Part shown: positions 36,242 to 48,900 of the stretch, one piece after another
How the letters are laid out: every line of letters begins with the position of its first letter
Numbering within the stretch: position 1 is the stretch's first letter
NCBI RefSeq assembly: GCF_003073045.1
Contig: NC_037590.1
Span: 31,504,327 to 31,568,326 of the forward strand
Source: Pomacea canaliculata
Taxonomy: Eukaryota; Mollusca; Gastropoda; Architaenioglossa; Ampullariidae
DNA length: 64,000 bases
Direction of reading: 5' to 3'
The notes under the pieces: model-generated
Told to the model about the DNA's origin: nothing
Seen by the model: the letters and a program-made list of their open reading frames with translations, nothing else
Databases searched by the model: none
Made by a program: the position numbers and the translations under genes

Positions 36242-36311
36242 ACAATAACCATAGAATGATGGCTTGCCGACAAAACACAAGAACCTAGGAATGATGACTT
36301 GCCGACACACC
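36242..36311. repeat. 35-bp tandem duplication
   Basis: Two adjacent 35-base units (36242-36276 and 36277-36311) share the core GAATGATGRCTTGCCGACA and match through most of their length. Confidence 0.7.
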
Positions 36312-37109
36312 ACTGAAGGAAAAGATCTTCGATCCCTGCGGTGTCCCAACACACACAGCAGACTGTCAATGCCTTTTTTCTGAGAGATTGAAGAATAAGA
36401 ATACATATGTGAGGGAATAAGTGGAAAGAGAGAGAGAGACTGTATTTCTTTTAGTTTCCTGTTCTTCTCCCTCTTCTTCTTTCCTTGTCCTCATCGTTTG
36501 AGTAATGTCGATTGTGATGCTTCATTTCGGTTTGGTGCTGTGTCTTTTCTCCAACGCATGTGGTAATAACAACAGCAAACTGAACATCTTGATACACCAT
36601 TTCAAAAGAGGTATTTAAAATATGATTGATAAAAAATTTTAATAATTAAGTAAAGCTGATTACTACAGAGTTCAGTGGATGATCATGATCGTGCTTTAAA
36701 AAAAATTAATGAACAATTTCAAAGCATGAGTATCTGTCTGGGACGACGTAGTTTCTACCCGATAATTAAATGGTTAACACAGCTGGGAAATGAAAGCTCT
36801 GACGATCTAGGTTTGCAACAGAGAAAACAAAAGTGCTGAGCAAGCTTAAGCCCCAGTCCCTCCATTTCCCCACCCACCAGCCCTCCGATGAAAGCTATGA
36901 AGCAGTTACAATGCGCAAGCGATCTAGCGCCAGCTCTGTTTTGTTACGATGAGGCACAGACGATGAGAGGCGATGGAAGTGGTTTGTTGAAACAGTCTCA
37001 GGGTCCAGTCCCCGGATTGCCATCTGAATACCGAGGCATCAAAGAAACTTACAATCCTTTTCATCGTCGAACATCGATCGGCGCGTACCATGGAGGACTC
37101 GCAGGTGCA

Positions 37110-37175
37110 GCCTCCATTAGCTGATGGCATTAACACGAGTAGCAGACGATCAATGGCAGGTCCAATCTCATGAGA
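37110..37175. repeat. Dispersed repeat, copy A (also at 58.2 kb)
   Basis: TTAGCTGATGGCAT, ACACGAGT, CAGACGATCA, GGCAGG and CCAATCTCA occur here in the same order and spacing as at 58207-58265. Both copies are on the plus strand. The parent element is not identified. Confidence 0.6.
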
Positions 37176-37388
37176 TGCACCTCAGGCGCAGATGGGACTC
37201 AGTCACACAACCCACAATTTCTGGTCATGCGGGCTAGGTGGCTGGGGAAATTATTCATTTTCTGCTCTATCTTGTTGTTGTCTCTGTTCTTCTGTTCTTC
37301 TTTTTCTGCCTCTAGTTTTCTTTCTTCTGCTGCTTCTTCGTAATATGGTTCTTTGTTCCTTTCAACGTCATCTTCATCTCATTTCTCT

Positions 37389-37411
37389 GTTTTTTTTTTT
37401 TTTTTTTTTCC
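37389..37411. repeat. Poly-T tract
   Basis: A homopolymer T run inside a longer pyrimidine-rich stretch (37260-37430). Confidence 0.85.
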
Positions 37412-37736
37412 TCGTTCTTCTTTTTCTTCGCCGTCGAGGTGACCACATATCGTAGACACCAACAACTGATTGTTGACGAAAATGACAATTAAGTCATTTC
37501 AAAGGATTAGGTGAATGGGTGAAGAAATATTTCCCTCTGTTCAGGAGATACCGGTATAAATAAACCTGTATGTACGACCAGGTATTTCAGACTGAAATAT
37601 ATAACACTTTGTTCCAGATGCTCAAAACTCAAAAACTTGTCTATGGGCAGCTGTCGCCGTGTCCGCCTGCTCATCGACAGGAAGCTTCAGCGCAGTATCG
37701 CGTGACCTGACCGACGTTTGTCATCTGTTCCGCAGA

Positions 37737-37770
37737 CCACCACCACCACACACCACCACCACCACCAACA
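37737..37770. repeat. (CAC)n-rich tract
   Basis: An imperfect CAC/ACC trinucleotide run in non-coding DNA. Confidence 0.75.
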
Positions 37771-40700
37771 CCAACGTGACAAACCGCCGACATGCTTTTA
37801 CCCCCACGAACAGCTTTCGCATTCTCTTGGTTCATCCTTTATGTCTTACAGCCGTCTATCCTCGTATTCATCCCCTTATACCTTTCCACTGTCAGCATGC
37901 AGTAAGTAATCGTAAATGAAAGTCAGGCTTCTGCGGGAGGAGGTAGGCATCCAAGAATCCAACGGGAAAGACACACTACTGACACTAGCTACTATTTTTG
38001 GTAATGCGATTCCAGTATTAGAATCTCAGACAGAGACAATATGAGAGTGCGACAGGTGGTGGTGCTGGGGGGAGATGACATTGTGAAAGAAAGCCTCCAC
38101 ACCCCTCCCACACCGTCACCGCTTTCTTTTTTAATACATACAAAAATGAGAGATCTGTAAGTCGGACACAGCCACTGATCCAATGGAAGGATGGGGTCGT
38201 GTTGTGTGTGTGCGCGCGCGCCAGAGCGCTTGTATGTAAATGTGTAATTGTGAATCAACAGGAATGTTGGTGGACTTCGCACACGCGTGCGTGTATTATC
38301 GACAGCTGCGTGCACTTATCACATGTGGACCACGTGACCTGATCACACGGTGCGACAGTGTGCCTACCGCATGCGCCAAACACGCGCACGGCAACTGAGT
38401 CATCTAGTCTCCGGTCATGTAGACGTCTCCCACTCCGTCTCCCTCACAGCACGGCCATTATTACTCACGTCGCGCGCCAGCAACAAGGCATCTGCAGTAC
38501 AGTCGGCGAGTTCACATAATTGCACACAATGGCGCATTATGACAAGTCCACAGCCAGTGTACCTCCCTATACCGCTACACCGACCACATAAAATTTATTA
38601 CCTGTCTTTGAAATCTTCCTTCGACGACAAGAAGCCGACGGACGAGCTGGCAGCACGGAGAACGCTGGAGATGTCGTGGTGCTGACCATGGGTGCGGCTT
38701 GCAGACGTAGACGTAGCTTAACTGTCCGTGGTGTCATCCCACCGCCACTACCTCCACCAGCATCGTTCCCTGTATTTGCTATACTTCCTGTTGTTGGCAC
38801 CTAGCCATGCATAACGAAATGATCGATGCCCTTCCTTTCCCTCGTATGCGCAGGGTATATTTACAACACTTCTGATCGATTTGGGTGTTGCTGATTCTGG
38901 TGTTTATGTGTGTGAGTGTACGTATATGTTACCCCCAACCCCAACAAAAAGTAACGAGACAAGAAAAGAAACTTAAAGTCATCCTTACGTCGTTATTTCT
39001 CATCCTCGCCCACGAGTCCAGGGCAACGAAGTTCGCTGTTCATACGACAGCAAGCGCAGTCGTCACGCTCCAGTGACGAAGCCAGACAGCAGGCGAGAAG
39101 AGGCAGTGCCCTCCCGCTGTCGAAGAGCGGTACTGCAGAGTGCAGATGACGACAGCCCGAGTGGAGTTGACGACACGGTGGTGAGCGCAGCGCGCGTCCC
39201 ATAACCGTTTGATTGCTCGCCGCTCTGCGGCAGGTGAGCGAATGGTAGCGTCCAACCTTAGCGGGAGAAAAGGTTGGGTGAGAGTTGTGAGGGAGTGGTT
39301 GCTACGCCTTTGACAAGAAAACATTTTCCGTTGGATGATAATCAGTGTGAGGGAGATTCTGATTCGAAAGTTTATCTAATTTATTTTCCCTGCTTTTTTT
39401 TTTCTAAAGCCGTTCAAATGTGGCCTAGTACTGCATGATTTTTGTTGGGGTTTTTTTTCACTCCGAAAAGAACTGTGTAATCTCCTGTTACGGGTACACC
39501 AAGAGTGGATGCGAGATAAACACGGCTTGCAGCGGATTTTCAGTGCTCAGTTTAGTTGTCAGGGGTACACCTCATCTCTTGTTAAGCTTAAGCTCGAGGT
39601 CGCGGCTTAACTGTTCACATGTTTATTTTGCTTGCTTGTTACACATTGTCATTTAGTGGCTGTAAAAGTTTCCAGACAATGATCGTGTTCTTAGATGCTC
39701 TGTGTGAGCGTGCACGCAAATAGCGAGGCCTGGAGATTGTTTTCGGTTACTGAGTAAGCATGAGATTTATTATTAATTTTACTTATTGTCAACTTTCGAG
39801 GGGCAGAAAGCATGCACCCCTTCTGTCTCGAATCACCCTTCTAGGGTCGGAAAGGGCACTGCCCGAAAATCATTTCGCGATAATGACAGCCCTCTAAGTC
39901 ATTGTGAGAGAGGTTAATTCATGACTAATAATTAAAGAAAATAAAATTATTGGGATCTGCAACTAAGCTTTTGAACAAGAAGCCCGTTCCAGAAACTTCG
40001 ACGCACCAGGGCCAAGCCAGGGGAACGGCAAGAGCTGCCGGGTAGGGAGATTTACACCAAACATGACTGAACTTTTGGAAAAAAAAAAAAAAGGTTTTAC
40101 GTCGTTCGGTCAACCCACTTTGTTTACTCGGGATGAGCTCACGATAGGACATACACCGCGGACGAACCACTGGCAGGTCACCGTGACCCAGAATGACTGG
40201 TGGTTGCATGAGGACAAACAGTTGGCCTGTGCCGCCCTTTTTATTTTAGTTTAGCTTTTGTCTTGGCAGACGACCCAAGATCTTTATCTTCAAATGACGT
40301 GCCTGAAAATTAACTTGAGGTTTCTGCACTGTACAATCTGTTGTGTTGAGGGTAAATCCTAATACCTTCTTATTTCCTATTAACACCTTGTGTTCATGTG
40401 CAACACTCCTCTGCGTGCAGGATACACCCTCCCTATCCTCTCACCCCAACTTTAAATCAATTTTTTAAAATTAGTATCTTTCGGTTTTTTTAGTCTGTCC
40501 GTGTACTTGAGCATCCGTGCGTGCACACACACACCTGCGCGCATCACCTCACACCTTTACACCTGTAACGTGACAATTTTCCACGCTGTATCAGTTTAAG
40601 GTCTCAGTCACGCAAATGTCTGCTCTCAAGCGCAGCTCATCCCCCCTACCCCACTACCCTCCACCCATCCCAACCTACCAAAGCCTTCGTGCCACGTGAC

Positions 40701-41003
40701 ACCTCTTGTCCAGATGTGATATAGGCGTGAACCTACGCGAGCACGACTTTAGGCGGCTGCCCTCCTTTACATCATCCCTCGTCATGAAGGACGTTTTAGC
40801 ATCGACGGCCGTCCTGCAGCAGCGATAAGCACTCTGGGAGAGTGGGAGGCGAGGCATAACCAGCAACATGCATTGGGTGACACATTCCCCTCCTTTATCC
40901 CCAAGTCACCGTGCGTAGGAGGATTGGCGCCAATGCAAAAATGACTACCCGCCCACGACTAGGTGTTCACCCTTTCTCCGATACCCCTTTCTTTTGGTCT
41001 CCA

Positions 41004-41180
41004 CGTCCGGTGGCGCAACGGTTGCCGCCTGTCACCAATTCAGTGAGGATGTGCTGCTCTGGGTTCAGATCCCGTCTCGGGCACTCTGTTCTTTCTCTTG
41101 CACGTGGCCTCTATTTACAGGGCTGGCTGGTTTGCCGTGATATAACCTTAGTTGCTGGCTTGGTGTAAAAATGCTCCCCT
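41004..41180 (+). mobile_element. tRNA-derived SINE (best full copy)
   Basis: The head reads GTCCGGTGGCGCAACGGTTG with an A-box-like TGGCGCAACGG; a B-box-like GGTTCAGATCC follows near 41062. The body contains GTCTCGGGCACTCTGTTCTT, CTATTTACAGGGCTGGCTGG and TGCCGTGATATAACCTTAGT. The same sequence, in the opposite orientation, forms the element at 55.83-56.01 kb, so this is a dispersed family. Confidence 0.8.
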
Positions 41181-42886
41181 CCCTCTCCACGTTTCTTGGC
41201 TTATTTCAACGGTTTTTTTTTTGGTTTTTTTTTGGATGCACGTGTCATTGCATTTCGACAACAGCGAACGTCAGTGCGACGTTAACTCTGCTGTATGGTA
41301 GGCTTGTTTATGTGCAGATGGAAAACTTTGATGTGAACACGTGAATCTTTTTCTTCACCTTCCCCTTCCCCTTCGACGACTTTGTACCGCACCTACGCAC
41401 GCACCCTCGCGCGCACTGATTTATGCATTCAACGCCAACCATTTGAGTGCACTTGAGAACGGTTGGTGTGTATGTATATCTGTAAGTTCGTTTATTTGTT
41501 TATAAGTGAGGGGCGTATGCTCAAGAAAGAGATACATATATCTTTATCAACATAGTTTTGTTTTATTTTGTTATTTTTGTTTTAAACGTTGAATCGACAT
41601 ACCTTCTACTCCCTCGAGTTTTCGGTCGATTTCTCAGTTGTCAGTTCCCAGTGTTTTATCTACAGCTCACTACGGCCATTCATCATCTGATGTTTAGCAT
41701 TTAGCTATATGCTCTTATGATATCTTGTCCTGAGACCGACATCAGAGAGACTGTGCACCTGCTGAATCCCGCTGTGTATCTCGGCCTAGAGTAGCGGTCA
41801 GAGGTATTTCGTAAACATCTTACCAACTAAACTGATACTGTGAAGACAACTCCAAACAAGACGGTTGAAGGAGATGTTTGCGCTCCATCGTTATCCAGGT
41901 GCCATAATCCAAGCAAACGTGAACCAGTTCACTACTCACACGACCACTAAGCTATAGAATCTTTCAGGTACAACTATTGAATCTTATCCCCCCCCCATTC
42001 CCACTATCACCCCCAATATTATTATTATTAATGATACTATTACGGCTATGAATGTTTGTGGATATATTGAGCGTTTACGTGCTTGGCTGGGTAAATGTAT
42101 TTGTAAGCATGTTCATAACAGCACTAGCAGCGGCAGTAACAACAGTTATAAACAGATTGAGGGATGTGACAATAAAACTACATGATCACTGATATGAGAC
42201 AAAAGAAATACCACATTAGGATAGCTGCATTTAGTCCACTACAATTATTCCCAAAAATCAGACAACAAAACGAGAAAACTGTCCTGGATATATATACACA
42301 CACATCATGTCACTGCAACTGTGAATACAGTCACATTCACTTGACTTATCTTCACCCTAAGTTGTCAGCTGCGGCTACTGATCACGCTTTAATTGTTTAA
42401 CTCTATTTTTAGTTGTAAATGGGGTTCATGAACCGAAATTAATTATACTTTCCTTCCGATGTCAGTTATAAAGGGAAAACAAAAACATAGCGGGGAATAT
42501 TATAGGCTACACAATGATAACAAAATCGAGATAACATCTTTATTTCACTTTGTACAGAAGACTTGATGAAAGCGCAGTGTTAATTGATAATTAACTATCG
42601 GCGATGATATCAAATGACCTGGCTGGCCTGGCGGCGAGAACACCTGGTAAGAAGGGAATCCCCAGAAGCTGCCACCCCTCTCGTTAGTGGGCTCGTCCGC
42701 CGCCATTGATCGCTGAACCGGCTCTGGCGATTTGAAACTCAAGCTCTTCTTGTGGTGTGCAGTTGCACCTTGCAGGGGAAACACGAATCCAGTAGACGTA
42801 CACACTAGTGGAGATACTTTTCGAAAGTGCTGTGACTTGTATAGTGTTTGTTTCGACGCCCGATTCGTTCGGGACAAGTCAGGAAG

Positions 42887-42937
42887 ATGAGTGCAGGGGC
42901 GAGAGGGAGCAGGAAGGTTGCAGAGACCTCGAGTGAG
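42887..42937 (+). CDS. ANK: Candidate alternative first exon A of ankyrin
   Basis: ATG at 42887 codes for [17 protein letters not shown], then a consensus donor gtaagg. It ends in phase 0, as the acceptor at 62277 requires. It is short and basic/polar, like vertebrate ankyrin N-termini, and lies 19.3 kb upstream of the common exon. Confidence 0.5.
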
Positions 42938-45900
42938 GTAAGGTCCTACTGCAGGATACTATTCACTTACGTGTTTGTCTCTTCTGTGCTTTGTACTACT
43001 GCAATAGATCTATTTTGAAGTTGCACTATGTCTGATTTTTATCAATTTTCCACTATTTTTAAAACAAAAGCGTTAAAAGTGTGCGTACGTTATCGGGGCG
43101 CGACCGACGAGTCACCTACGCTACCGGTGTGGAACCTGTATGGCGTTTGCACTGCAAGGTGTTTCGTTGTTTACTACTAGGATTGGCGTTGTGTTCGCTG
43201 CACTACCACCTCTGTATGCAAGTATGCAAGATCCTCCATGCGAAACAGGCGTTCCAGGCGAGACACATGCGTAGTACGTGTTGGTATCGAAATCGGGGGA
43301 GTCGCTACGGGGTAGCAGTTAAATGCCATCGGCGCTTCTGGTTACATGGTGTTATCGTAAACCATAATTTCCTTTTCAGTTCATGCATACCCAGTCTACT
43401 GTTTCCAATCAGGCCTCCTTTTTTTTTACCTTCTACAGGTTTTTTAGTCGTCATATATATAAATGTAATGTGGGTTCAACGTGTTAATAACATCTACGGC
43501 AGTGTGCAGTGTTAGTCACTTGTAAGTGGTCTCATCAGGACAGAGAGAGCGAGTGGCAGAAAATAAACAAAGCAGACTAGTTTCCCATTACATTTGCTGG
43601 AGTGATAATGCCCGTTGGACAAGGATTCCAGACAGCGATGGTTATCTTTGAGAAATACATAGGCAGCCCTTTTTATCTTGCAACAAAGCTAGAGTGTATG
43701 CGTCATTGTACACTTCAGAACTTGTTTTTCTTTCTTCAATTTATTGCGCAGCTTCGCAGTCAAAACAGGTCGTACCGTGTGCTGATCGACAAACAATGAC
43801 AACACAGAACATTAGAGAAAAAAAAAGCACCATCTAACAATGCACTCTGTGATGCAAGAATCACACTCAACCACTAAAACATGTAATCATCAAGCCTAAA
43901 AGAAATACACAGGAAATAAAAACAGAGTAAGAAAATCAACTATTAAAATAAATTTGACATTGTTTTGTGTGAACACTAATGAACATTTGTCAAAACGTTT
44001 TCAGAATTTAAAACCGGCATAGGCACTGGAATTTTGGAGTATTTAAATTAGATGAGAACTGTTTGCACTGCGCTGTGAAGTGTGGGTTCCACCAAAAGAC
44101 AGATATGAGGCAACTGTGTGTTCAAAACTGAATATGCTTTCACTTTGCAAAGACAGTTAAAACTTTGGGCCTACATTGAAGCATGGACGTGAAAGAACAT
44201 GGGTGACTAGTTAGCTGCATTGGTGGCGAAAGTGGAGCAAGTAGTAGTGAATGGCTCAGCATTCCTAAGCATTATTGAAGGTGTTTGGCTGCAATCTAAA
44301 GGTTCAAAGGACTTCCCGCTCCCTCCACCTTGCTCCATGCGACGTCCATCCGCGCGCGCGCACTTGGTGTCTGTGTGCGGCTTGGCGTCAGGTCGACACA
44401 CTTCCAACACCTCTGCTCTCAGCTATATAGTAGGGAGGGCCTGGCATCAGTGTCCTCTGCTTTCTGCATCTGGTGTCAGCGACCGCTGACTTGCAGTCTG
44501 TTGCATGCGCACCATTGCGGTTTTCAGTCAGCACTTAAATGGCACAGGACACACTCACACACAGAGAACATGGGCATAGCATCTTGACGCGCTCACAACA
44601 TATCCTTATTTAATCCTGACCTGCGACCTCGTCCCGACAGTGAAAAGGGTAGGTGAGGTTATATCGTTTTGGTGTTTTTTTTTTTTTTGTAGTGTGCTTT
44701 CACATTCAGTATTTGATTTACATGATAACCTGAACCGATCTTGTAGGAAAACCATGAACTGAGCATATAAAAGAAATTTATATCTCTGACCGGGACAGGC
44801 TGGGTGCCTCCGATAATAGGTGAACTCACCATTTGTTTACATCGCATCTTCTTTCCCTTTTATACCTTTTTACAGGTTTGGCATCATGCCAGCGAAACAT
44901 CAAATACTTCGCTCAGTCGATCCCCCATGCACTCACAAAGAGAAACTACAGTCATTTACCCTCTTTTATGACTGGAGTCTCGTATATTCCCTGGAAGCAA
45001 AAAAGTATCATGCACAGTTTGGTGACTGGTTTTGTGAAAAGTGAAATAGTGTCTCAGCCAGAGAAATGAATGTGATATGTGGACAGTGGACTGGGAAGGG
45101 TGTTCCCAGATGGCGTCAGAATGTGCAGGCTGAAAGATGAGAGAGCGTTGACCAGAAGTCGATTTTTTGTCTGCCTGTCTGTCCGTTCGCCTACTTGACT
45201 ACCCGTGTATCTGCCTGCTTCTCCGTAACACAAGAACATCGCTTCGCAGCACGCCGGTGACGATGTTGGGTGGCGCAAGGTCAACCTGTTGACAAGCCGA
45301 GTTTTCACAATTTATTGGGTTGTAACAACACTTTTACTGGAGACTCCTAGACCCCTTTTCCCTCCCAATCTCTGTGTATGCCACTAAGCAGTAAAAGCTA
45401 GCGGTGGCTTAGAAATGCGTAAGCAGAGGTCTACACACTAGCGAGCTTTTGTTTTACCGTTTCCTTCACCCAGTGTGTCTTGACCGCTTTTGTTGTCTGC
45501 TCAGCCAAATCCTTTTGTGTGGCTAAAATAAGTCTGCAGTAACTTTTGTTATATTGGAATAATATCTCTTACTATTTGCATGTGAGAGAAAGACCAGAGA
45601 AACTGTAAATGGGAAAATAATTTCACAGCTGCTGCAAATTGTAAAGTAACTTTATTAACTATTGCTATAGGGAAAGTTACTGATGTTTCCATTATTATCT
45701 TCTAGATATCTGATTGGAACTGTTCACTGGTACCTTAAAAAATTGCAGCTTGAGCTTATAACAGTTTTATGCCATGCTGCAACATATCCCACATGGATCT
45801 CATGCATGTATTTTTCTCATCATATCCTTATCTCTCTAGAGTTGATGTTGACATTTATAAACACAAAAGTATATCTTTCATGGATTCCTTTATGGCATTT

Positions 45901-48900
45901 TTTTTTACTTCATTATTACTTCCTAAGTCCAAGAAAACTAAAATAATTACAAAGTCATCTTTTCAAAATGTGTTATCATTTCCATAGTGTGCACTTTGTC
46001 TCTTTCTCCCACAAAAATTGCTCACCTTGCAGTAAGAAAGAAAATTTATGAATGAAGGTGACCCTGATGATGGGCATCTGTTTTGCAAAGCACTAAATGT
46101 GGGTTTAGCTGGCAGAGCTTTGCACACTGTAGGTGGGAAGTTATTTTTAGATAGGTGTGAGGCTTGCACTTGACTTATAGATAATAAAGGAAAGAACTGC
46201 GATTCTGCTTTGGAAAAAATTGAGAGGTGTTACAGGAGTCCGCTACTCCCTTGCCGGTTTATCACTTTTGTGAGAAGACAGGTCTTGTATGATGCTACAT
46301 GTTAATTATTTAGAGTGGGACTGTGTAACAGTTGGCAGTAAAACAATGCCTATCTCATGATCTGGGGTGTGCTAGTGAAATAATTATTTTGAGTGTAATA
46401 TGCCATTTAGTATCTACAACAATGATGGCAGGTTTATAAGGCCTGTGGGGGGTTTGCCCTAGTGCATCTGATGTGGTGACCCACATCATGTGATAATGTG
46501 TGGTTCAAATCCATTAGCTAAGGTATTTTGTTTTAATCTATGTAGCAAATGCAGGAAGGCTTTCACAGCAATGAAATTGTGAAGAAAGGGAGGGATATTT
46601 ATCGAACAAGGGAGGACAATCCAGAGGACAAAGAATTTATATTGAAGGATTAATATTATTAAATTATTAAATATGGAGATCTTTAGCTATCATAAAAAGG
46701 TAACAGATAAAAGATGGATATTTTCATACAGTATTTTCTGTCATTGAAGTTGTTCACTATTTTATTGTCAGGGTTCTTTTTTGCTACACAGACATCCTTG
46801 CATTCCCATACAAATATTCAGTGGTGTTGTTTGGAAGGGGTGAGTACTTAGACAGGTGGAGATGCTGAATCTCAGAGTATAATTTATTCATTGTAATGTG
46901 TTTTAAAGTGCAATTTACAGATCCAGAAAAACTTGGTTCAGACATTTGACTTTGTTGAGCCTGGTTCAGAAAATTTGAAGTGTTACATGTTTCAGATTTC
47001 AGGGGAAGAGCTTTGGGTTTGAAAAAAATTTACCTTTAGATCTGCAAAATCTTGGGAGTTCATTCCTCTTGCTGTTAATCATACATCTCATTACTTTACA
47101 TTTTTCTGCTATTTTATTAGAAAACCTAAGAATCGTCTTTTTTAATGGTGAAAAAACAAAGTCAAAATGAATAGTTAAACAGATAGTCATGATTGATTTT
47201 GAACAAGCCCCCGAAATCTTTCAAAAGCTGAATTGTCACATATTTTCTTGAAAAGTATAATTGCATTAGAATGTTGATGCCCTTAACAGGAGGAATTTGC
47301 TTGTACTTTTTGCATCTTTTGGCTCCTAGAAATCATGCAAAAGATCAGCATGTTTCAGGCATGAAGGCATCAAAGAGGGAAAAGGGGGATAAAATAGATC
47401 TTCTCCCTTGCATTGAACAGCATGGATTATGTGATCAGTACGCGAGGATTGTGTACTTGTCACACCATAGGTCACTTAAGTATAGTCTTATAATTTTTTT
47501 TACTAAAAAGTTACCATTCTTAAAAGGTGACATTAAATTAATAGTATTAAGGATACTAAAAATAGATCTTCCATAAAAAGTAATTTTTCGTAGGCATGGT
47601 GGTGGTGGCATACTTTAGGGTGCATACACATTAAATTGTCTACATTTCTTTACATGGTGCACCATGTAAGCAATGCACAATAATCTGAATAATCTTTGTA
47701 ACAAATAGATATAAGGATGAGGAAAAAGTAATTAATGTATAAATACTCCAGAAATACTTTACTTACTCACACAGTTGTTCAGTAAAATGTGAAAACCTAT
47801 CACCCTGCTTAGACAAATGGCACAAGGTTCGTAAGGCACTTCCCTTCTTGGCTACCTTAGATGGGAAGCAGACGAGGAGAGTTCTCAAAAGCACATTAGG
47901 CACCTTGAACACCCACACATTTCCATATTACCATCACCATATGGTGCCATTACCATTCCCAAATCCAGGCATGCCTTGTGATGTGGCGAGTAATTAGATT
48001 ATGCTTTTCACCGTGACATCCAAGAACAGTTGTTTTAAATATGAGCTGAAGGGCACCCTTTAAGCTCTTGTGTGCTGTACAAAGTGAAGTGGAAAGTACA
48101 AAGAGAATTCTGGAAAATTTTTTGCACACTTAGAAAGATACTGCAATAATTCACAGATTTCTGCTGTCTACTCTTGTAAATGTGCTAGTGGCTCATTTTA
48201 GCTTTTTTCTCCTACCTGGTGAAAGTTTGTAACTGAAATAGCATTTTGGGTAGCAACAAAAGAATATAGCAGAAAAATTCTTTTAAAACTGCCAACTGTA
48301 TGCTGAGCTGCAGGCATATGTATCTGCAGGAAATGGACCCAAAATAGAACATGCACAAATTACAAGATTGGAGGAGGGGTAAGTCTGATGGGGCTGGGTG
48401 AGAGAGAGTTGGGTGTTCCAGAAAGCATTTGTTGAACTCAGCAGTGAGAGAATTGCAGAATTGGGGAAGGGGGAATAGCAATTTAGCTATTATACAGTAA
48501 ACGTATATAAGTTTGGTTGTTAGAAGACAGGCAGTAAATGATGTTTCATATGGTGGCATTTCAGATGCTGTTGTGAACAGCTGATGGATGTGCTTTGTGT
48601 GTGGGGCCGGGCGCCACATGAACGAAATTCTAAGTTGCATACAACAAGCACCTTTCACACACTTGTGGATGGTTGATGAGGCTAAATCCTGATACAATGA
48701 AGGCTAAACATGGGTCATATTGTCCTGACCTGTCCTGAGGATCAGATTCTGCGCTTTTGCTATCTTGAATGGTTCACCAATTGGTCACTGAGGTATTGCA
48801 ATATTGAATGCACCCAGAGTTGTGGCAAAATATTCTCCCCCCACCCACCACTTCAATTTTCAGGTGTTTTTCTTAAAATAGAAGTAAAGCATCGGAACTG

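Larger units (their letters stand above)
28442..42886. other. Intergenic region, no gene recognised
   Basis: No convincing exon was found. Contents noted: a short palindrome at 31339-31445, SINE-like sequence at about 33600-33770, GT and CAC microsatellites, a 35-bp tandem duplication at 36242-36311, a T-rich tract near 37389-37410, half of a dispersed repeat at 37110-37175 and a SINE at 41 kb. GC-rich sequence at 37.6-39.3 kb might be an unrecognised promoter or first exon. Confidence 0.45.

Noticed and set aside
38567..38800. Gly/Pro-rich minus-strand frame with a possible donor
   Set aside because: Low-complexity composition and no downstream exon of matching phase could be recognised.
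43081..43515. 144-codon plus-strand open frame
   Set aside because: It shows no domain, no splice context and a pyrimidine-rich end; it probably arises by chance in an ankyrin intron.
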